From: Isoetes taiwanensis
Lineage: Eukaryota; Streptophyta; Lycopodiopsida; Isoetales; Isoetaceae
DNA length: 64,000 nucleotides
Assembly (NCBI GenBank): GCA_021234155.1
Contig: JAJEKV010000003.1
Coordinates: forward strand, 14,492,386 to 14,556,385
Reading direction: 5' to 3'
Below, one piece after another: positions 31,880 through 43,859 of this stretch. Positions within the stretch are counted from its first letter, which is position 1. Each line of letters opens with the position of its first letter. The position numbers were made by a program, and so were the translations under genes. Below the pieces are notes generated by a model that was not told where the DNA came from, ran no database searches, and saw only the letters and a list, made by a program, of their open reading frames with translations.

Positions 31880-34800
31880 AAAGTTGCTAGGTTTTTATTT
31901 AGGCTTGGCGTTAGTAGACTGTGATTGGTAGCTAAGCTTCTTCCTTTGTATTTCATTTAGAAGCAATATTTCTTGTTTTTGTATTTCATTTTATTTAGCA
32001 TTTCCTAGTTGTGAAATTTTGCTTCATGTCATATGGTTCTATACAATGTATATTTATAGTGTGGTCTATGTTTTAGTTCGAGTTTAAAGTTTCCTATGTA
32101 CAAAGTGTGTTTGTGAACATTTTATTGTTTTATCTTGTAATGGTTTACCATGTCTAGAAGATCTAGAAGGTTAATTATGACCTTTAGTTGATGTATAATC
32201 GTGTGGTCTCTCTTCTTTTACTTATGAAAGAATTGCATCCTTCAATAAAGTTCCAAAAATGTGAAAAATATACCGTCGTACATAAGATTTTTAATGGTAT
32301 ATGAGGTGTATTCGTAGATAAATGAGTACAATGCTGATGGTGGAAAATGTGTTTCAATATATCGAAGGTTTTTGGAGAGGAGATGGCAGTGCAAAATTTC
32401 TCTTCAGCGAACTTGAAGAATCGTCGATATGGTGACTCTTGAGGAGATAAAGCGGCAGCCTTTTTTTAGGGTTCTTGGGCCCGATTTTTGTTTTGAAGCC
32501 GGGTTTTTGTTCTGAAGCCTGCTTCTTGTGTTGCAGAGCCTGTATAGTGCATGTGCTATGGCGGTGGAGGCATACAAAGCTCTGGTTATGCTCTGATTAT
32601 GCTTTAGGGTTTATTCTTAGAAGGTTTTGGCGCTGCAGGAAAGGAGCATCCACATGGTGGCGATGGCGCGATGGCGTTGGGGCTTTCACTGCTGGACTTA
32701 AATTCACTGCCTGCTCCTTAAATTCGTGTTCTCCTGTGTTCTCCTTAAATTCCGGCTTCTGTGTTCTGCTGTAACCTCCTTCTGTGTTCTGTGTTCTTCT
32801 GTGTTCCGCCTCCTTTGTTTTGCCGCCTCATCCCAGTTGTTGGGAACCCCTTTTCTATCTCAGAGGTAATTCCTGGCCATCTTTCCCAGGCCAAGAGAGG
32901 CTGATCCCTGATGGGTATAGTGCTGTTCTACCCCGGGACTTATTCTTGCTCTTGCCGCTACATTTTCTTGGAAGTCTCTGTTCTTTGTTTGCTTTATTTG
33001 CTCTGTGTGTCAATTCAGGACAAGCCTTGTTGTACTTCCTCAACTAGAAAGTAGTTTATTGTTCTTCTATTTGATCCGGCAGGGCATACTTTAGTAGGAA
33101 AATTGCTGTGCTGCAACACGGCATATTTTAGCATGAAACTTGATGTTTTTAAGGTTAATGCCATTTATATCAGAATTAAATATAGCGAAATTTGTATGAC
33201 TGCATGATTGACTCAAGACACCATTGTTTCCAAATCATATGCTGACGTGGAAATTGCAGTTTGACCCCATCAAGGGGTCAATGGACGGCCACATTGTCTC
33301 CATTTGGAATCAGAGTTGGAATATTCATAAGATCAATGGCCTAGAATAAAAGATAATACAGAAGAAGCGATAATACAGAATACAATTCTGTATTCTGTAC
33401 TTTGAGTTGTTTTACATATTCTTCCTTGTTTGGTAACTTCATTATATGCAAGTATAGTGCATCTTATTGCATTATGATAATATTAATAGGAAATACAAAA
33501 TATAAAATAGAAAATAGAAAATAAGGTTAAAAGGGATGTAGATATGTGTAGTAGATGAGTGTGTTGCACGATAATGTACCATCCTTATACACATCAACAC
33601 ATAAGGACATGCAATACACAAGACATGCATTATGTATGGAAAGATTATTTCTCATTTTTTGTATAGAATCACTTTCTAACGGTCAAATATAACGGTCAAA
33701 TATAAAATTCCATAGCAACAGGAGAAGAAAAGTGGATGAGCTACAGATGCATCGTGTTAAAGTTAGTATTTTTCTGCTATGAGCTGCAGTGTTGTTTTTA
33801 TGTAAATTTTGCCCTTCAATGTCTATTGCCTCTGTTTTGATTACCTTTCCAAGTTTCTTTCTGCCATAACACTATATGGTAGAGAAAGCAGACAAACTGT
33901 TTCAAGGGGCAGTAAGGCATCTCGTCTTTGCCGTGATGCTTTTGTACATTTCAACATAAATGCCCATTTGTGTAAGAGCAAAGTTCCTTTAATGGCCGGC
34001 GTAGAACAACCGAAGTGTCAAAATGTTTAAAGTATCAACATTTCCAGCTTAAAAGTGTCAAAATGTTTCAAACAAAAAATGTTTCCATATTCACCTTTCT
34101 TGTACATGTGACCCTAATATCTTTTTTGTGATTCCTTCTTTTCGCTGCATCTCTGGTTGCCTGCAAATATTGAGGAATCATCTTAGAGAGTGGCATACAA
34201 AGTACACCATGATAAACTGTGACAAAAGATCCAGAATGGCACAAAAGTTGCTCAACAAGAAAACATCAATATGGTTATTAGAGAGTACATCCTCCTCTTT
34301 TAAAAGACCTTGAAGTTATTTTCTGCAATCATCAAGTCGCCAAACAAGACCATTTGTTTGTTCATACTAATTTCTCCAATATGATCGTAAAGTCTTTTGT
34401 CCACCAACATCCCAAATGTTTAAGCGGTACCTGTTCTACATATAGTAAAGTTTCTCTGAGAGACAGGGAGAAAAATGCTAAAATGCCTTCAACAATGTAA
34501 CTGATTGGCAATTGTATAGCCAAAGAGTATTCAGATGAACCTCTCTTGTTGCATTTGCATAGCACATAGAATGAAACACTATAAAGCTCTTTCTTTAAAC
34601 CCGTCATGAGTGGGGATTTTTTAATCCTGGCAAATGGTTCAATTTGAAAGGTCACAACCCTCAAGCGTAAGCTGAAGCTTTATTAAGCACATCCTCACTT
34701 TATGTATCTGCGTTTGGTTTGAATGGAATATGTATGCTGAAGAACCATTTAAACAATCAAAAGCTACCCTCGACTGTAGCAAAAATTATGTGGAAGCTTT

Positions 34801-34914
34801 TGACATCATCATATTGTAGGAATGTTACAAATTATTTACCTATCTCTGACAGATCAGATAAGACCAGAAAATGAAATAGAACTCGTAAAGGAGCTAAGCA
34901 ATTGAACCACAGAA
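31880..34914. other. No recognisable gene; CTGTGTTC-rich block at 32700-32820
   Basis: No family is recognised. ORFs at 32475-33047 are driven by low-complexity sequence: CTGTGTTC and TTCTGTGTTC recur many times at 32720-32815. GC content there is higher than the surroundings, suggestive of an LTR or leader fragment, but no partner or boundary is seen. Confidence 0.35.
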
Positions 34915-35800
34915 ATGCAACAATGGCCCTTACTTCTTATAATGCATGGTTTTTATGTTAAAACAAAAAACTCTACCCCTCTTCATAATAGCAAAGGTGG
35001 ATATCTGGTTTTGTTAAATTCATCCCTAAATAACCTGGCCAGCAACCGTTTGTTTGCCGTCAAGTTTGATGCACATCAAAATACAGAGTTCGAGGACCTT
35101 GATTCTGAGCATGTTGGTTTCAACATCAACAGCATGAAGTCTGCTTATGTCTACAGCATTCCAAATAATGCTAATATATCTTTCTCCAAGAATCAGATCT
35201 TGCGAGTATAGATTGATTTTGCTGGATTGAATAAAACGGTGGAGGTTCGTATATTAAATGACAGTGAATATAAGCCAGTTGAGTCTGTCATTTGTTATGT
35301 AGTAGATCTTTCACAAATTTTCCAAGGTAAGGCATATATTGGATTTTCTGCCTCAATAGGAGGACAGAATGCCCAAATGCATGGAATTCGTGGGCTTTTA
35401 ATTCTTCAAGAATTGATGGTAGATCTTCTTCTCATTCTCGAATGGATGTTTTCCTTATTGCCTTTCTAGTAGCAGGTATTCTTTTTGTCATAGCCAGTGC
35501 AATAGGTACTTTTCTTATGATCAGAAGACAAGAGTAAATTATGGAAGGCTCAGCCTTCAAGTGTGGCTATAATATTCACTTGTTCATTAACACAGTTCAG
35601 CTACAAAGAACTAAAAGCAGGAACCAAGAATTTTAGTGAAACAGAATATCTAGGAAGAGGAGGCTCTGGCAAGGTTTATAAAGCAGTACTTCCAAGAGAT
35701 AGATCTGTTATGGTCTTGGCAGAAAGTAGTGAATATGCAGAGGGCCAATTTTTTAGCAGAGCTTAATGTAATAGGCAGGAAGGCACACATCATGCCACTA
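34915..35800 (+). pseudogene. L-type lectin receptor-like kinase pseudogene
   Basis: The legume-lectin domain is clear. 34915-35211 has LFAVKFDAHQNTEFEDLDSE, then VGFNINSMKS (metal and sugar-site loops). 35221-35470 has DFAGLNKTVEVRILNDSEYK, then VDLSQIFQGKAYIGFSASIG. A hydrophobic stretch (about 35455-35525) fits the membrane segment. The kinase N-lobe follows (FSYKELKAGTKNFSETEYLG, then GRGGSGKVYKA, the Gly loop), and it fades near helix C (NVIGRKAHI, about 35765-35790). No catalytic loop, DFG or C-lobe follows. Stops at 35211 and 35470 and the missing kinase make it non-functional. In intact members the protein sits in the plasma membrane and signals through its kinase. Confidence 0.85.
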
Positions 35801-36877
35801 TCAAACTTAAAAAGAGAAACATAGAGACACACATGTGCAATAAAGGGCAAAAGTAATTATTAGTATATTTGTTCCTTAACAGGTGGAAAGAAAACTATGT
35901 AGAGATGGCAATAATTTACAAAGTAAGACATTATCAAACAGAAAGACCAAGACATTGGTACAAATATTCTTATCCTTGATCCAAGGAGCTCTGCTGGATT
36001 GTGCTCACAAAGGAAGGCTTCTACACCCCATAGAACAAAATAGTAAATTGTATCAGGTTTTGACAGCTTCTAAGAATCGAGATGGCAAGAACATGGATCA
36101 AGGGGAGTAATTCTGACCTCCCAAGAGCTGACCTCTTTGTGATTATAACTTTGTGAATAAGCTGGACTATATGAAATTTAAGAAAAGAAAGAGATGGCAT
36201 TATCTAATGTGAGAAGCTAACCTTTTGACGATAAATTTGCACATGCAACACAGTTCGATTGGTTCAAGCTCCAGAAGGTAAATTGGGTTCCTGCAACGCA
36301 TGAATCAGATAGAAGAAGAGAAAAAAGAGTGCAGAACCAAATGTGCATCCATTCTTCACAAAAGCCTTCAAAAGCAAAGCCTATTTGCAGTTTGCACGAA
36401 GTACAGGGCAAATCCCGCCGGTGCTGTGAAATAAAGGCAGGGAATCAAAGCAGTTATCAGGTCTTCTTACGTTTGACTAACCAGAGTACAAGCGGCCGAC
36501 AAGCACCTATATCTCAAACCAGGGGCAAATGTCCCGTCCAACACAGGAGAACACTGGACTCCACGGCAACAGAGGAAGATCTCCTGTAAAAAAATTGTTC
36601 AAAGATTGAAAGAACGGCATAGTTACTACGTTTTTTGTGAAATCAAAACCTCGATAGAAATCAATCTTACATTGTATCGATTTGAGAAACACTAAGGAGG
36701 GTGCAGAAAGGTCGATAGAAGTTGTGAATCGAATCCATGCCAAAAGCAAAGCCTCGCAAGGGAGAATGCTCACGGCACGGGATGTCAATATCACCGTGTC
36801 GAAATTTGTGCCATTTCTAATTTCCCTAGCCGTCAATTTAAAAAAATGGAGATCTAATTTATGCCACTTAAGATGTG
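35801..36877. other. No recognisable gene
   Basis: No ORF with family motifs. The kinase C-lobe expected downstream of the lectin receptor fragment was looked for and not found. Confidence 0.4.
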
Positions 36878-36981
36878 GCTTAGGTGGAACTGTTACGTGG
36901 ATAGGCTAGAATTGCAAGAAACGCTGTAGGCTTAGGTGGAACTGTTACGTGGATAGGCTAGAATTGCAAGAAACGCTGTAG
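36878..36981. repeat. Perfect 52-bp tandem duplication
   Basis: Units at 36878-36929 and 36930-36981 begin GCTTAGGTGGAACTG and appear identical, with a third unit starting (GCTTGG) before similarity ends. The identity implies a very recent event. Confidence 0.92.
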
Positions 36982-37758
36982 GCTTGGTTAGGCTGGTGTG
37001 CTAAAAAAAAAATAACACAAAGAAAAAAAAAGGAAACTTTTGTTGCCCTCCCTTATCAAAGGACAACTGTAGTGCCAATTAGGCATAGTGCCATAGGGTT
37101 TCGTGTTGCCAAGAGCGTAGGCAGTGTCCTTTGCCTGGTATTGCCGCAGTTATTTGCACCATGCCGAGGGTGGGTGGCATTGGCGAAGTTTAAGGCAGCT
37201 AGGGTCTTTCCTTCTTTGAGAAATATAGCCTCGCCTGATGCCGTTGTTGGATTTGGCCATGCGGTGTCGAAAGGTGTGTGTTGTACTCTTATAGAAGTTA
37301 CGAGGATGTCTTACCAATTTATACCCTAGTTCCTGATGGGATTGGGGTATGTTTTAGTAAGTATTTGATTGGTCATGTTTTATGAAAAAGCGCGACCTGG
37401 GTCAAGTGCAATGCAATTTAAACTTGCTAGTCTCCAAGTGGGAACATTCTATTAGTAGCTGGGTTAGATCATAAATCGTGTTTTGGTCATTTCATGTGTT
37501 CTCCCATCCTGGCACGTAGATATCAACCAATCAAAAGCCATTTAGTAGTAGTAGTATAGGATGTTATGTTAGGGTCCTAACGTAGTGGCTTAAAACTTTG
37601 TGTTTTATTTTAGTTAAAGTGAGTTGATTTATGCTCTTGCTAAGCATTAAATTGGAGGTTTTATCTTTGCTTGAGCTGTAGGTGTTGTTGCTGTCATTTG
37701 CGTACTGTCGTGGGGTTGCATTTTGCTAGCTAGCTAGACAATCCCTTTAACAAGCAGT

Positions 37759-38314
37759 GTGGCTTCAAAAGAGAGAGCAGAATTTAACTTAGTGGCAGCA
37801 GAGGCATTAGTGTCTCAAATAGAGCCACAAGTAGAGCTGCAACCAGCAGAGGCATTGGCGTCTCAAACAAAGCTGCAACCTGACTCATTTTCTGCACCAT
37901 CGCATAGAAAAAGAAGTAGACCACAACAAGCATGGTCTTCTTTGAGACCAGAATTCATGAATTGGTTATGTAATCGACTTTTAGCCAAGGATTTGGAATT
38001 GATTACCAACAGCGAGGAAGGGTGGCTAGACTAGCATGCAGGGCTTGTTAAAGATGCTGAGAGGGCTTTTAAACCTCGAATGATAGCTCTAGAGCCTGAA
38101 AAGGGTGAGCAGTACACATGGATAGTGGGCAATATTAGCCATACTACTGGGAATATGATCACGAAAGTTGCAAATTTGAATAGTCATCATCCGAGGCTAC
38201 TGCTGAAAGAAAAAGCCATCACGTGGAATGCGGCTTGGTGCAACAGGAAGTTGAAGAAAGAAGCCCACCAACCCCCTCATCTTGTTAAAAAAGTGTTGGC
38301 GAAAACAATAAGAG
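37759..38314 (+). pseudogene. 5' part of a kinase-like gene, upstream of a LINE insertion
   Basis: One frame, with a single stop at 38032, encodes a repeat-bearing start (two AEALxSQ..xxLQP units), a basic stretch (SHRKRSRPQQAW) and a domain with RPEFMNWLCNRLLAKDLELI, KPRMIALEPEKGEQYTW and KEKAITWNAAWCNRKLKKEA. The frame reaches KTIR at the LINE junction. Across the LINE it resumes in frame at 41362 with VKHPGETDREWEARKRADAK. I do not recognise this N-terminal domain. The kinase fold begins further downstream (41468). Confidence 0.6.
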
Positions 38315-41300
38315 CCATCCACGATCAATGATTGGAGGCCTATTTCTTTACTCTCCTCTGTGTATAAGATTATTGCAAAAGCTTTGGCAGAAAAGCTTAA
38401 ACTGGTTCTAGCATCCTCTATTAACAAGGTTCAGTCTGGGTTTATCCCAGGAAGAAACATCTTAACTAACGTTGCTGCAGCTTGTGAGGGCTTGTATTGG
38501 GCTAGGAAAATAGGTCAGAGAGTTGTTTATCTTAAGCTCGATTTTGCGAAGGCATATGACAGTGTGCGCTGGGAGTTTTTGTCTAGTGTGCTTTTGGCTT
38601 TAGGTTGTGGTCCACGTTTTACAGAAATAGTTATGAAGCTTCACATGTCAGCACGAGCTACAGTTATGTGCCAGGGGGAGCCCTCCCCATTCTTTTCGAT
38701 GGGAAGAGGAGTTCGTCAGGGCTGCCCTCTGGCCCCATTTTTGTTTACCATGGTGGCAGAGGCATTATCACAATTGCTCTTGACTGCCGTAGATGAGGGT
38801 GTGGTAGAGGGTCTTCAGATGCAGAACGGCAGTCAGCAGATTTGTAATCAGTTTGCAGATGACACTTTCCTCTTTGTGGCAGCAGAAGAAAGCAATTTGC
38901 GTAATGTTAAGGGTTTGCTAGATACATTTTCCTTGGCTTCTGGTTGTCTTCTTAATTGGGGAAAGTGTCCGGCTCTGTGGGCTTTGGAGACGCCGCCTTC
39001 ACCTTGTTTGTTTCTCTTCCCTTGGAAGGTACTCCCAGTGAATGCATGTACCAGACTTCTGGGCATTCCTTTTGGGGGTGATATCCATGGAATAAATTAC
39101 TACTCCTATATTTTAGTGTAGCCAAAATAGGTTTAGCTAAACTACCTTCAAATTGGGGCTGGAAGTTTCTAACACTTGGCTAAACTAAATGGTTTTTCTC
39201 CATCACAGTTTCTTGCTTTTGGCTAAACTTTCACAAAATAGAAAGGCAAATATTAGCCATCACGCGATAGTAATTAAAAAAAATCCAAGCATTTTGGCAA
39301 ATACAATTAATTTATTGTAAATACATAAATCAAGACATACATGAACATGTTCAAAAACCTAAAAAAAAAAGGGACTACATTGTTCCTTTTCCTCTAATGC
39401 ATCAACTTTGTACTTGGAACAAGAAAGAAAGTGAAAAGAAAAAGAAAAATATAAACCTATTTGCAATCTCTTAAAGTTAGCACATACATTGATGTTGAAT
39501 TTCGGGCTAATCTATCCATTTTTCCAAGCCCACTCTATCTTAGGTTTGGCTAATCGATGTCATGATGGATATATCTGGAGGTAAACGTTTGGCTATTCAA
39601 CCTAAAAACTCACTTGGGCGGCAAAAAAATTGGGCTAAATTTTTTTTTTTTTTTTTGGGCATTTTTTCCATTTACTTTAGCCGTTTTTCTTGGCAAAACT
39701 GCTATAAAATAGTCATTTGGCTAACCTTAGCCTTTATTCCATGGTGATATCTCTGAGATTTTGCAGGGACTACAGAAGCACCTGAATTGGTGGAAGGGTA
39801 GTAAGTTGTCGATGGCAGGCAGGATTACTGTAGCTAAGTCAGTGCTTTGTAGCACCCACGTATACACAGCGTCTGTTATGTTAGCTCCAGAATGCAAGGT
39901 TCAGGAATTGAATAGAATTGTCCAAAACTTTGTTTGGGGAGGGGCTGTAGAAGGAGCAGTGGTTAAAGTAGCCTGGTGGAAGTGCCTCCGCCCTCGAGAG
40001 GATGGGGGTTTGGCAATCCTAGATTTGGCTTTGCATTCTAAGGTGTTAGTCTTCAAGTTTGTTTGGAGTATTCTCCATGAAGAGGTGTTCTCTCCAGGTG
40101 CAGCATTGCTTTTACAGTCCCTCGAGAATTGTGTGGCTTTTCACAAGCTATCTGTCCCTGTGAAGTTGCCTTGGGTCTTGCTTTACGGTCTGAGGCCATT
40201 CCCACACGCGTCACCTTTTCTCAAGGGTGTACTGCGGGCCTGGGAGCATGTGCGAGTGCTTTTCCAGGTAGACTATGCATCAATATTTCATCACACTTCT
40301 CCTTTTCTGTGGGTTCCTCTGTCTCCGACATACTTACCTTTGGCTTCCAGCTTGCACGCTCGGACGTAGGCCCATTGGACTCGAGCTGCAGTCTCCACCT
40401 TAGAGGATTGGTATTGACATGGCCAACTGGCTCCTTTGGAGTTTTTTCAGGCCCACTTTCGGCTTAAGAGCAGTGATCGAGCTATCTGGCAGCAAGTGGC
40501 CTCCTGTATTCCGCTGCATATTCCTGTTCTCCTCCAGGGAGGGGTGGTCTTTCAGATTTGGAAGGTTCATTCGAGAGTCGATGAGTCATGTTTTGTTCGT
40601 TCTTATTATCGGACATTGGTTATTCATGATACTTTACCTCCTTCTGACAAGTGGGCACTGAAGCTTCAAGGTTCCTGTTGGCGCTCCGTCTGGACATGGA
40701 CTTGGAACTCTCTCCTCCCACCGAAGGTTAGGGTTCTCTTGTGGCAACTGGTGCACCGCTGCATTAGGGTAAATGTTCTTGTGCATAAATTTAAGCCAGC
40801 TGTGAGTTTTCTTTGCCCCTGCTATGGCTCTCATCGAGAGTCCATTGAACATTGTCTAGTCTGGTGCCCACATTTGCAAGCTGCATGGGATTGGGTCAGA
40901 GCATTGTTCCGGATCAGGATGTGTAGCCAGAAGATACTTCTTCATGTGTTTCCAGCTTCATGGTCCTCTCCTAAGAAGCAAGCTTTCCATCTGTGTAAGG
41001 CATGGTTGGTTTGGTTGATTTGGAACGACATCATTTATGGATTTTTCAAGGGATTCAGCAACCTGCAGCCTCTCTAGTTCCACGACTCAGACATAAGCTA
41101 TTCTAGAGTTTTCTTGTGTTTACTGGCCTAGAGGAGACAAAGTTTTGCATCTGGCGAGATATTTTGCACATTGAAAATGCGAAAGGGGAGTTTGTACAGT
41201 GATTACTAGAGGTGATTGGAAGTTTACGCTCTAGTTTTTTAGTATGGAGTGCTGAGGTGTCTTTGTCCCTTTGGGGCATTCTTTTTCCTCGCTACTTGTC

Positions 41301-41353
41301 TTGTATCATTGCCATTCTTTTAATATAAGTGTCTCAGTTCTTCAAAAAAATAA
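38315..41353 (+). mobile_element. 5'-truncated plant LINE (L1 type), split by a MITE
   Basis: The element starts inside RT with INDWRPISLLSSVYKIIAKA. It continues with SGFIPGRNIL, LDFAKAYDSVRWEFL, GVRQGCPLAPFLF and the catalytic NQFADDTFLF (about 38850-38870), up to LLGIPFGGD. After the MITE it resumes with LQKHLNWWKGSKLSMAGRIT, and later has the zf-RVT region (LLPPKVRVLLWQLVHRCI, then SIEHCLVWCPHLQAAWDWV; about 40715-40900). The 3' end is a short A-rich tail at 41344-41353. AATAAGAG occurs at 38307-38314 and 41354-41361 as a target-site duplication. Frameshifts near 40370 and later stops show it is dead. Confidence 0.92.
39086..39743. mobile_element. hAT-type MITE inserted in the LINE
   Basis: The 658-bp insertion has 11-bp terminal inverted repeats (CATGGAATAAA) flanked by a perfect 8-bp target duplication GTGATATC (39078-39085 and 39744-39751). 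Eight-base duplications and CA-starting ends are the hAT hallmark. TTGGCTAA/TTAGCCAA words recur near both ends, as expected for transposase-binding subterminal repeats. It has no ORF. Removing it and one duplication copy restores the LINE frame exactly (FGGDISEILQG). Confidence 0.93.
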
Positions 41354-41361
41354 AATAAGAG

Positions 41362-42460
41362 TCAAACATCCTGGTGAGACGGATAGAGAGTGGGAAGCTC
41401 GTAAAAGAGCGGATGCTAAGACAAACTGGTTTGCAAAAGTAGATTCGTTGTAGATAATAAATAAACAAAGAATTGGTTCTGGTTCATATGGGATGATGCA
41501 TAAATGCAATACTTTAGGTCTAGCTTTATTAAGGATGAACCATATTGCGTAAAAGTTTCAAAACAATAATTTTCAGCCAGGTACAGATCTTAATAAGTTA
41601 GTGGAAGCTATGTTGAAGAATATGAGGGAGTCTGGGATGCAGGTTAGGCATGGATGTATAATACGCTGCATAGGCTTAAATTTTTCTTTTTGGAATGGAG
41701 GTTCGTTGGCAAGCTTTTTTACAAGTCATGGGTGCAATGCTTTTGCTGAGCTTGCATTTAAAAAGTTAGGAGTTGTCCCCAGAGTGGAGACAGACTTGAT
41801 GCGCCTTGAGGAGCGCAGAAGGAAAGATTTATTTGTTGCCTCTAGGGTTGGGGTCTTGGCTATGTCATTCTGCAGCGGCCTGCAAAAACTTCATCAAGAA
41901 AGGTATTTGCATATGAACTTGCATCTGGGCAATGTGCTGCTCCATTTTACATATGGAAAGGAGAAGGGATGCATTGATCCTCAGGCTGTTTATATTGGCA
42001 TTTGTGATTGGGGTGAATCTAGACTGATGGGTGAGACAATGGAAGTGAAGTAGGTGGCATTACAAGGGTTTGGATGATGAGGCAAAGAAAAGAATTGAGA
42101 TTGAAAGGGCCAGGCATCCATATATGCACGATGATCTTTATTTTGGCAATGGCTCAAAGACAGTGGCTACAAGGGTTGACTTTGACTTGCACGGGGCAGC
42201 GTATATTGTGTATTACTTGGCTGATTTTGCATTAAGGTAGGCATCAAAGAATGTGTGACTATTTGACTCATTGCGTTGAGTCGCCAATGAGAGACAAAAT
42301 GCGAAAATTTGATTTGGCTCATCTACTTGACACCATGCGGAGTAGTTTTCATTGCATTCCAATGCCGTGCACGAGGCCACAATTGGAATCAGATTGGATT
42401 CTTCAGCTTGGCCACAGTGTGGATGATGCAGTAGACCAAGCTGGTCCTAGTCACGTTTAG
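41362..42460 (+). pseudogene. 3' part of the kinase-like gene: protein kinase domain with altered HRD
   Basis: The host frame resumes after the LINE (VKHPGETDREWEARKRADAK). The kinase fold shows a Gly loop RIGSGSYGMMHKC (about 41468-41506). After a frameshift comes EPYCVKVSKQ (the VAIK-type Lys). The catalytic loop is HQERYLHMNLHLGNVLL (about 41892-41942) and the metal motif ICDWGESR (about 42001). After a further shift a C-lobe is seen with HYKGLDDEAKKRIEIERARH and FDLHGAAYIVYYLA. The HRD Asp is replaced (HMN) and DFG reads DWG, so catalysis is doubtful even apart from the stops. The subfamily is not identified. Confidence 0.7.
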
Positions 42461-42719
42461 CCTGCATGTCCTGTTATTTACACGACACCTAAAGTTACAT
42501 TCAACATTCATGTATGTAATATTCGAAAGAAATTCATTAAACGCTTGTTCATTTAACACTATCGAGAAATTATTGCCCATATATATAATTCTTCTTTTCG
42601 TATTTTAGAATTGTGAAATTGCATGCAAGTTGTTTATTGTGTGCTTTTTCTATATGTCGCAGCAAACAAAAATTATAAAAACAAGAAGTCAAAGCACACC
42701 TTGACAAATCAGCACTATT

Positions 42720-43774
42720 ATGTCTCATCAACAGCATAACGAGAATGACCAATCTCCTTCCAATGTGGGCACACCGCAGCAGCAGGGAATGTCTCCACAT
42801 GACTTCTCAATGGACCACTACCCCACGACAGTGAGTTCAGTAAGAGGTTTGCGCAGCAAGTATACTATGAGCTTGTGAAGGAAGTGCCTGTAAATTATGC
42901 CAGTAGAAAATGGAGGCAAGGAAGCGGTAGTGGCAGCACCAAGAGGGTTAAGCTATCGGAAGATAGTGAGAGTGGGGCGCATGGTGAGCCTGTCACCATT
43001 ACATACCTGGTTGTTGACGCTATTCTACTTTTGGAAGTGGCAGGTGTAGCCTCGGCCAGAGTCGTCAATGAACTTGTAGATATTCGGGCCCAATTTGAGA
43101 ATGAGAGAAGTCGGAACCTAACCCTTTCTGAAGAGAATATTCGCTTAAAGGACCGTGCCGATGGGTATGAGAAGATGCCAACCGAATTAGAGGACACTAA
43201 ATGGCAGCTAGCGGCATTGAACAGAGAGGCAACGGTCGTAAGGGAAAACAACGATCACTTACGCAACCTAAGAAGATCGTTGGACTTTGACCCTTTTAGG
43301 GTGGCTTCCGAGTATTCAATTGTATATCTCCCTCGCGAGTACTTGTATGAGAGCTAGTGGGAAGAGCTAAAGGCCGCTGATTATAGATATTGTGTGTGAT
43401 GTGCTGACAACTTGATACAGGTGGGCTGGTACACTCTAGGTTGTGGGCATCGTATGCACATGCGATGTGTTCTTGATTGGATGTTGCAAAGTCGCTTTTG
43501 CCCAATGCAAGACGGATGGATTTTTCCTGAATTGCAATATGCCATATTAAACATGCAAGATCGCATGCTAACTTTGCCACAACGAGTCGCTTGCATAAGA
43601 GGTGGGCAAATGCATACCTTTGAAAGCTATCGCAAGATGGAATTGTGGAGGGGAGTGGAGGAGCCGTGCGAAGGAGAGGTAGTGCCAGACATTAACCAGT
43701 TCCTACCTCTACCTCCAGGGCCGCATGGCGATTGGGTTGATCCAACTGAGACCAATAAAAATAATCTTGAATGA
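42720..43774 (+). pseudogene. Coiled-coil RING-H2 protein, two in-frame stops
   Basis: An ATG at 42720 gives a Gln/Asn-rich start (MSHQQHNENDQSPSNVGTPQ). After a one-base shift near 42825 a single frame runs to 43774. It holds a Ser/Lys-rich segment, a heptad-rich coiled coil (about 43060-43290, with VRENNDHLRNLRRSLDF at its end), then the RING: C-V-stop-C (about 43391), LGCGHRMHMRCVLDW and RFCPMQD. This matches C-x2-C, then C-x-H-x2-H-x2-C, then C-P; the last Cys is missing. RING-H2 proteins are usually ubiquitin ligases. Stops at 43355 and 43398 and the lost Cys suggest it is dead. It lies 260 bases after the kinase-like gene on the same strand. Confidence 0.6.
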
Positions 43775-43859
43775 CGTATAATGATACAAAGATTAAACTT
43801 TGACTTGTAATATTTTGCGAATAGATAGTAAGGTGAATGATACAATTTTGAATGAACTC

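Noticed and set aside
32475-33047. Open frames rich in Leu, Phe and Cys
   Set aside because: They arise from CTGTGTTC-type low-complexity sequence and show no family motif or splice support.
26158-43774. Giant-virus insertion (histone-like, kinase-like and RING genes in one window)
   Set aside because: The genes are far apart, separated by plant elements and genes, with introns and no viral core gene seen. The sequence does not support one viral insert.
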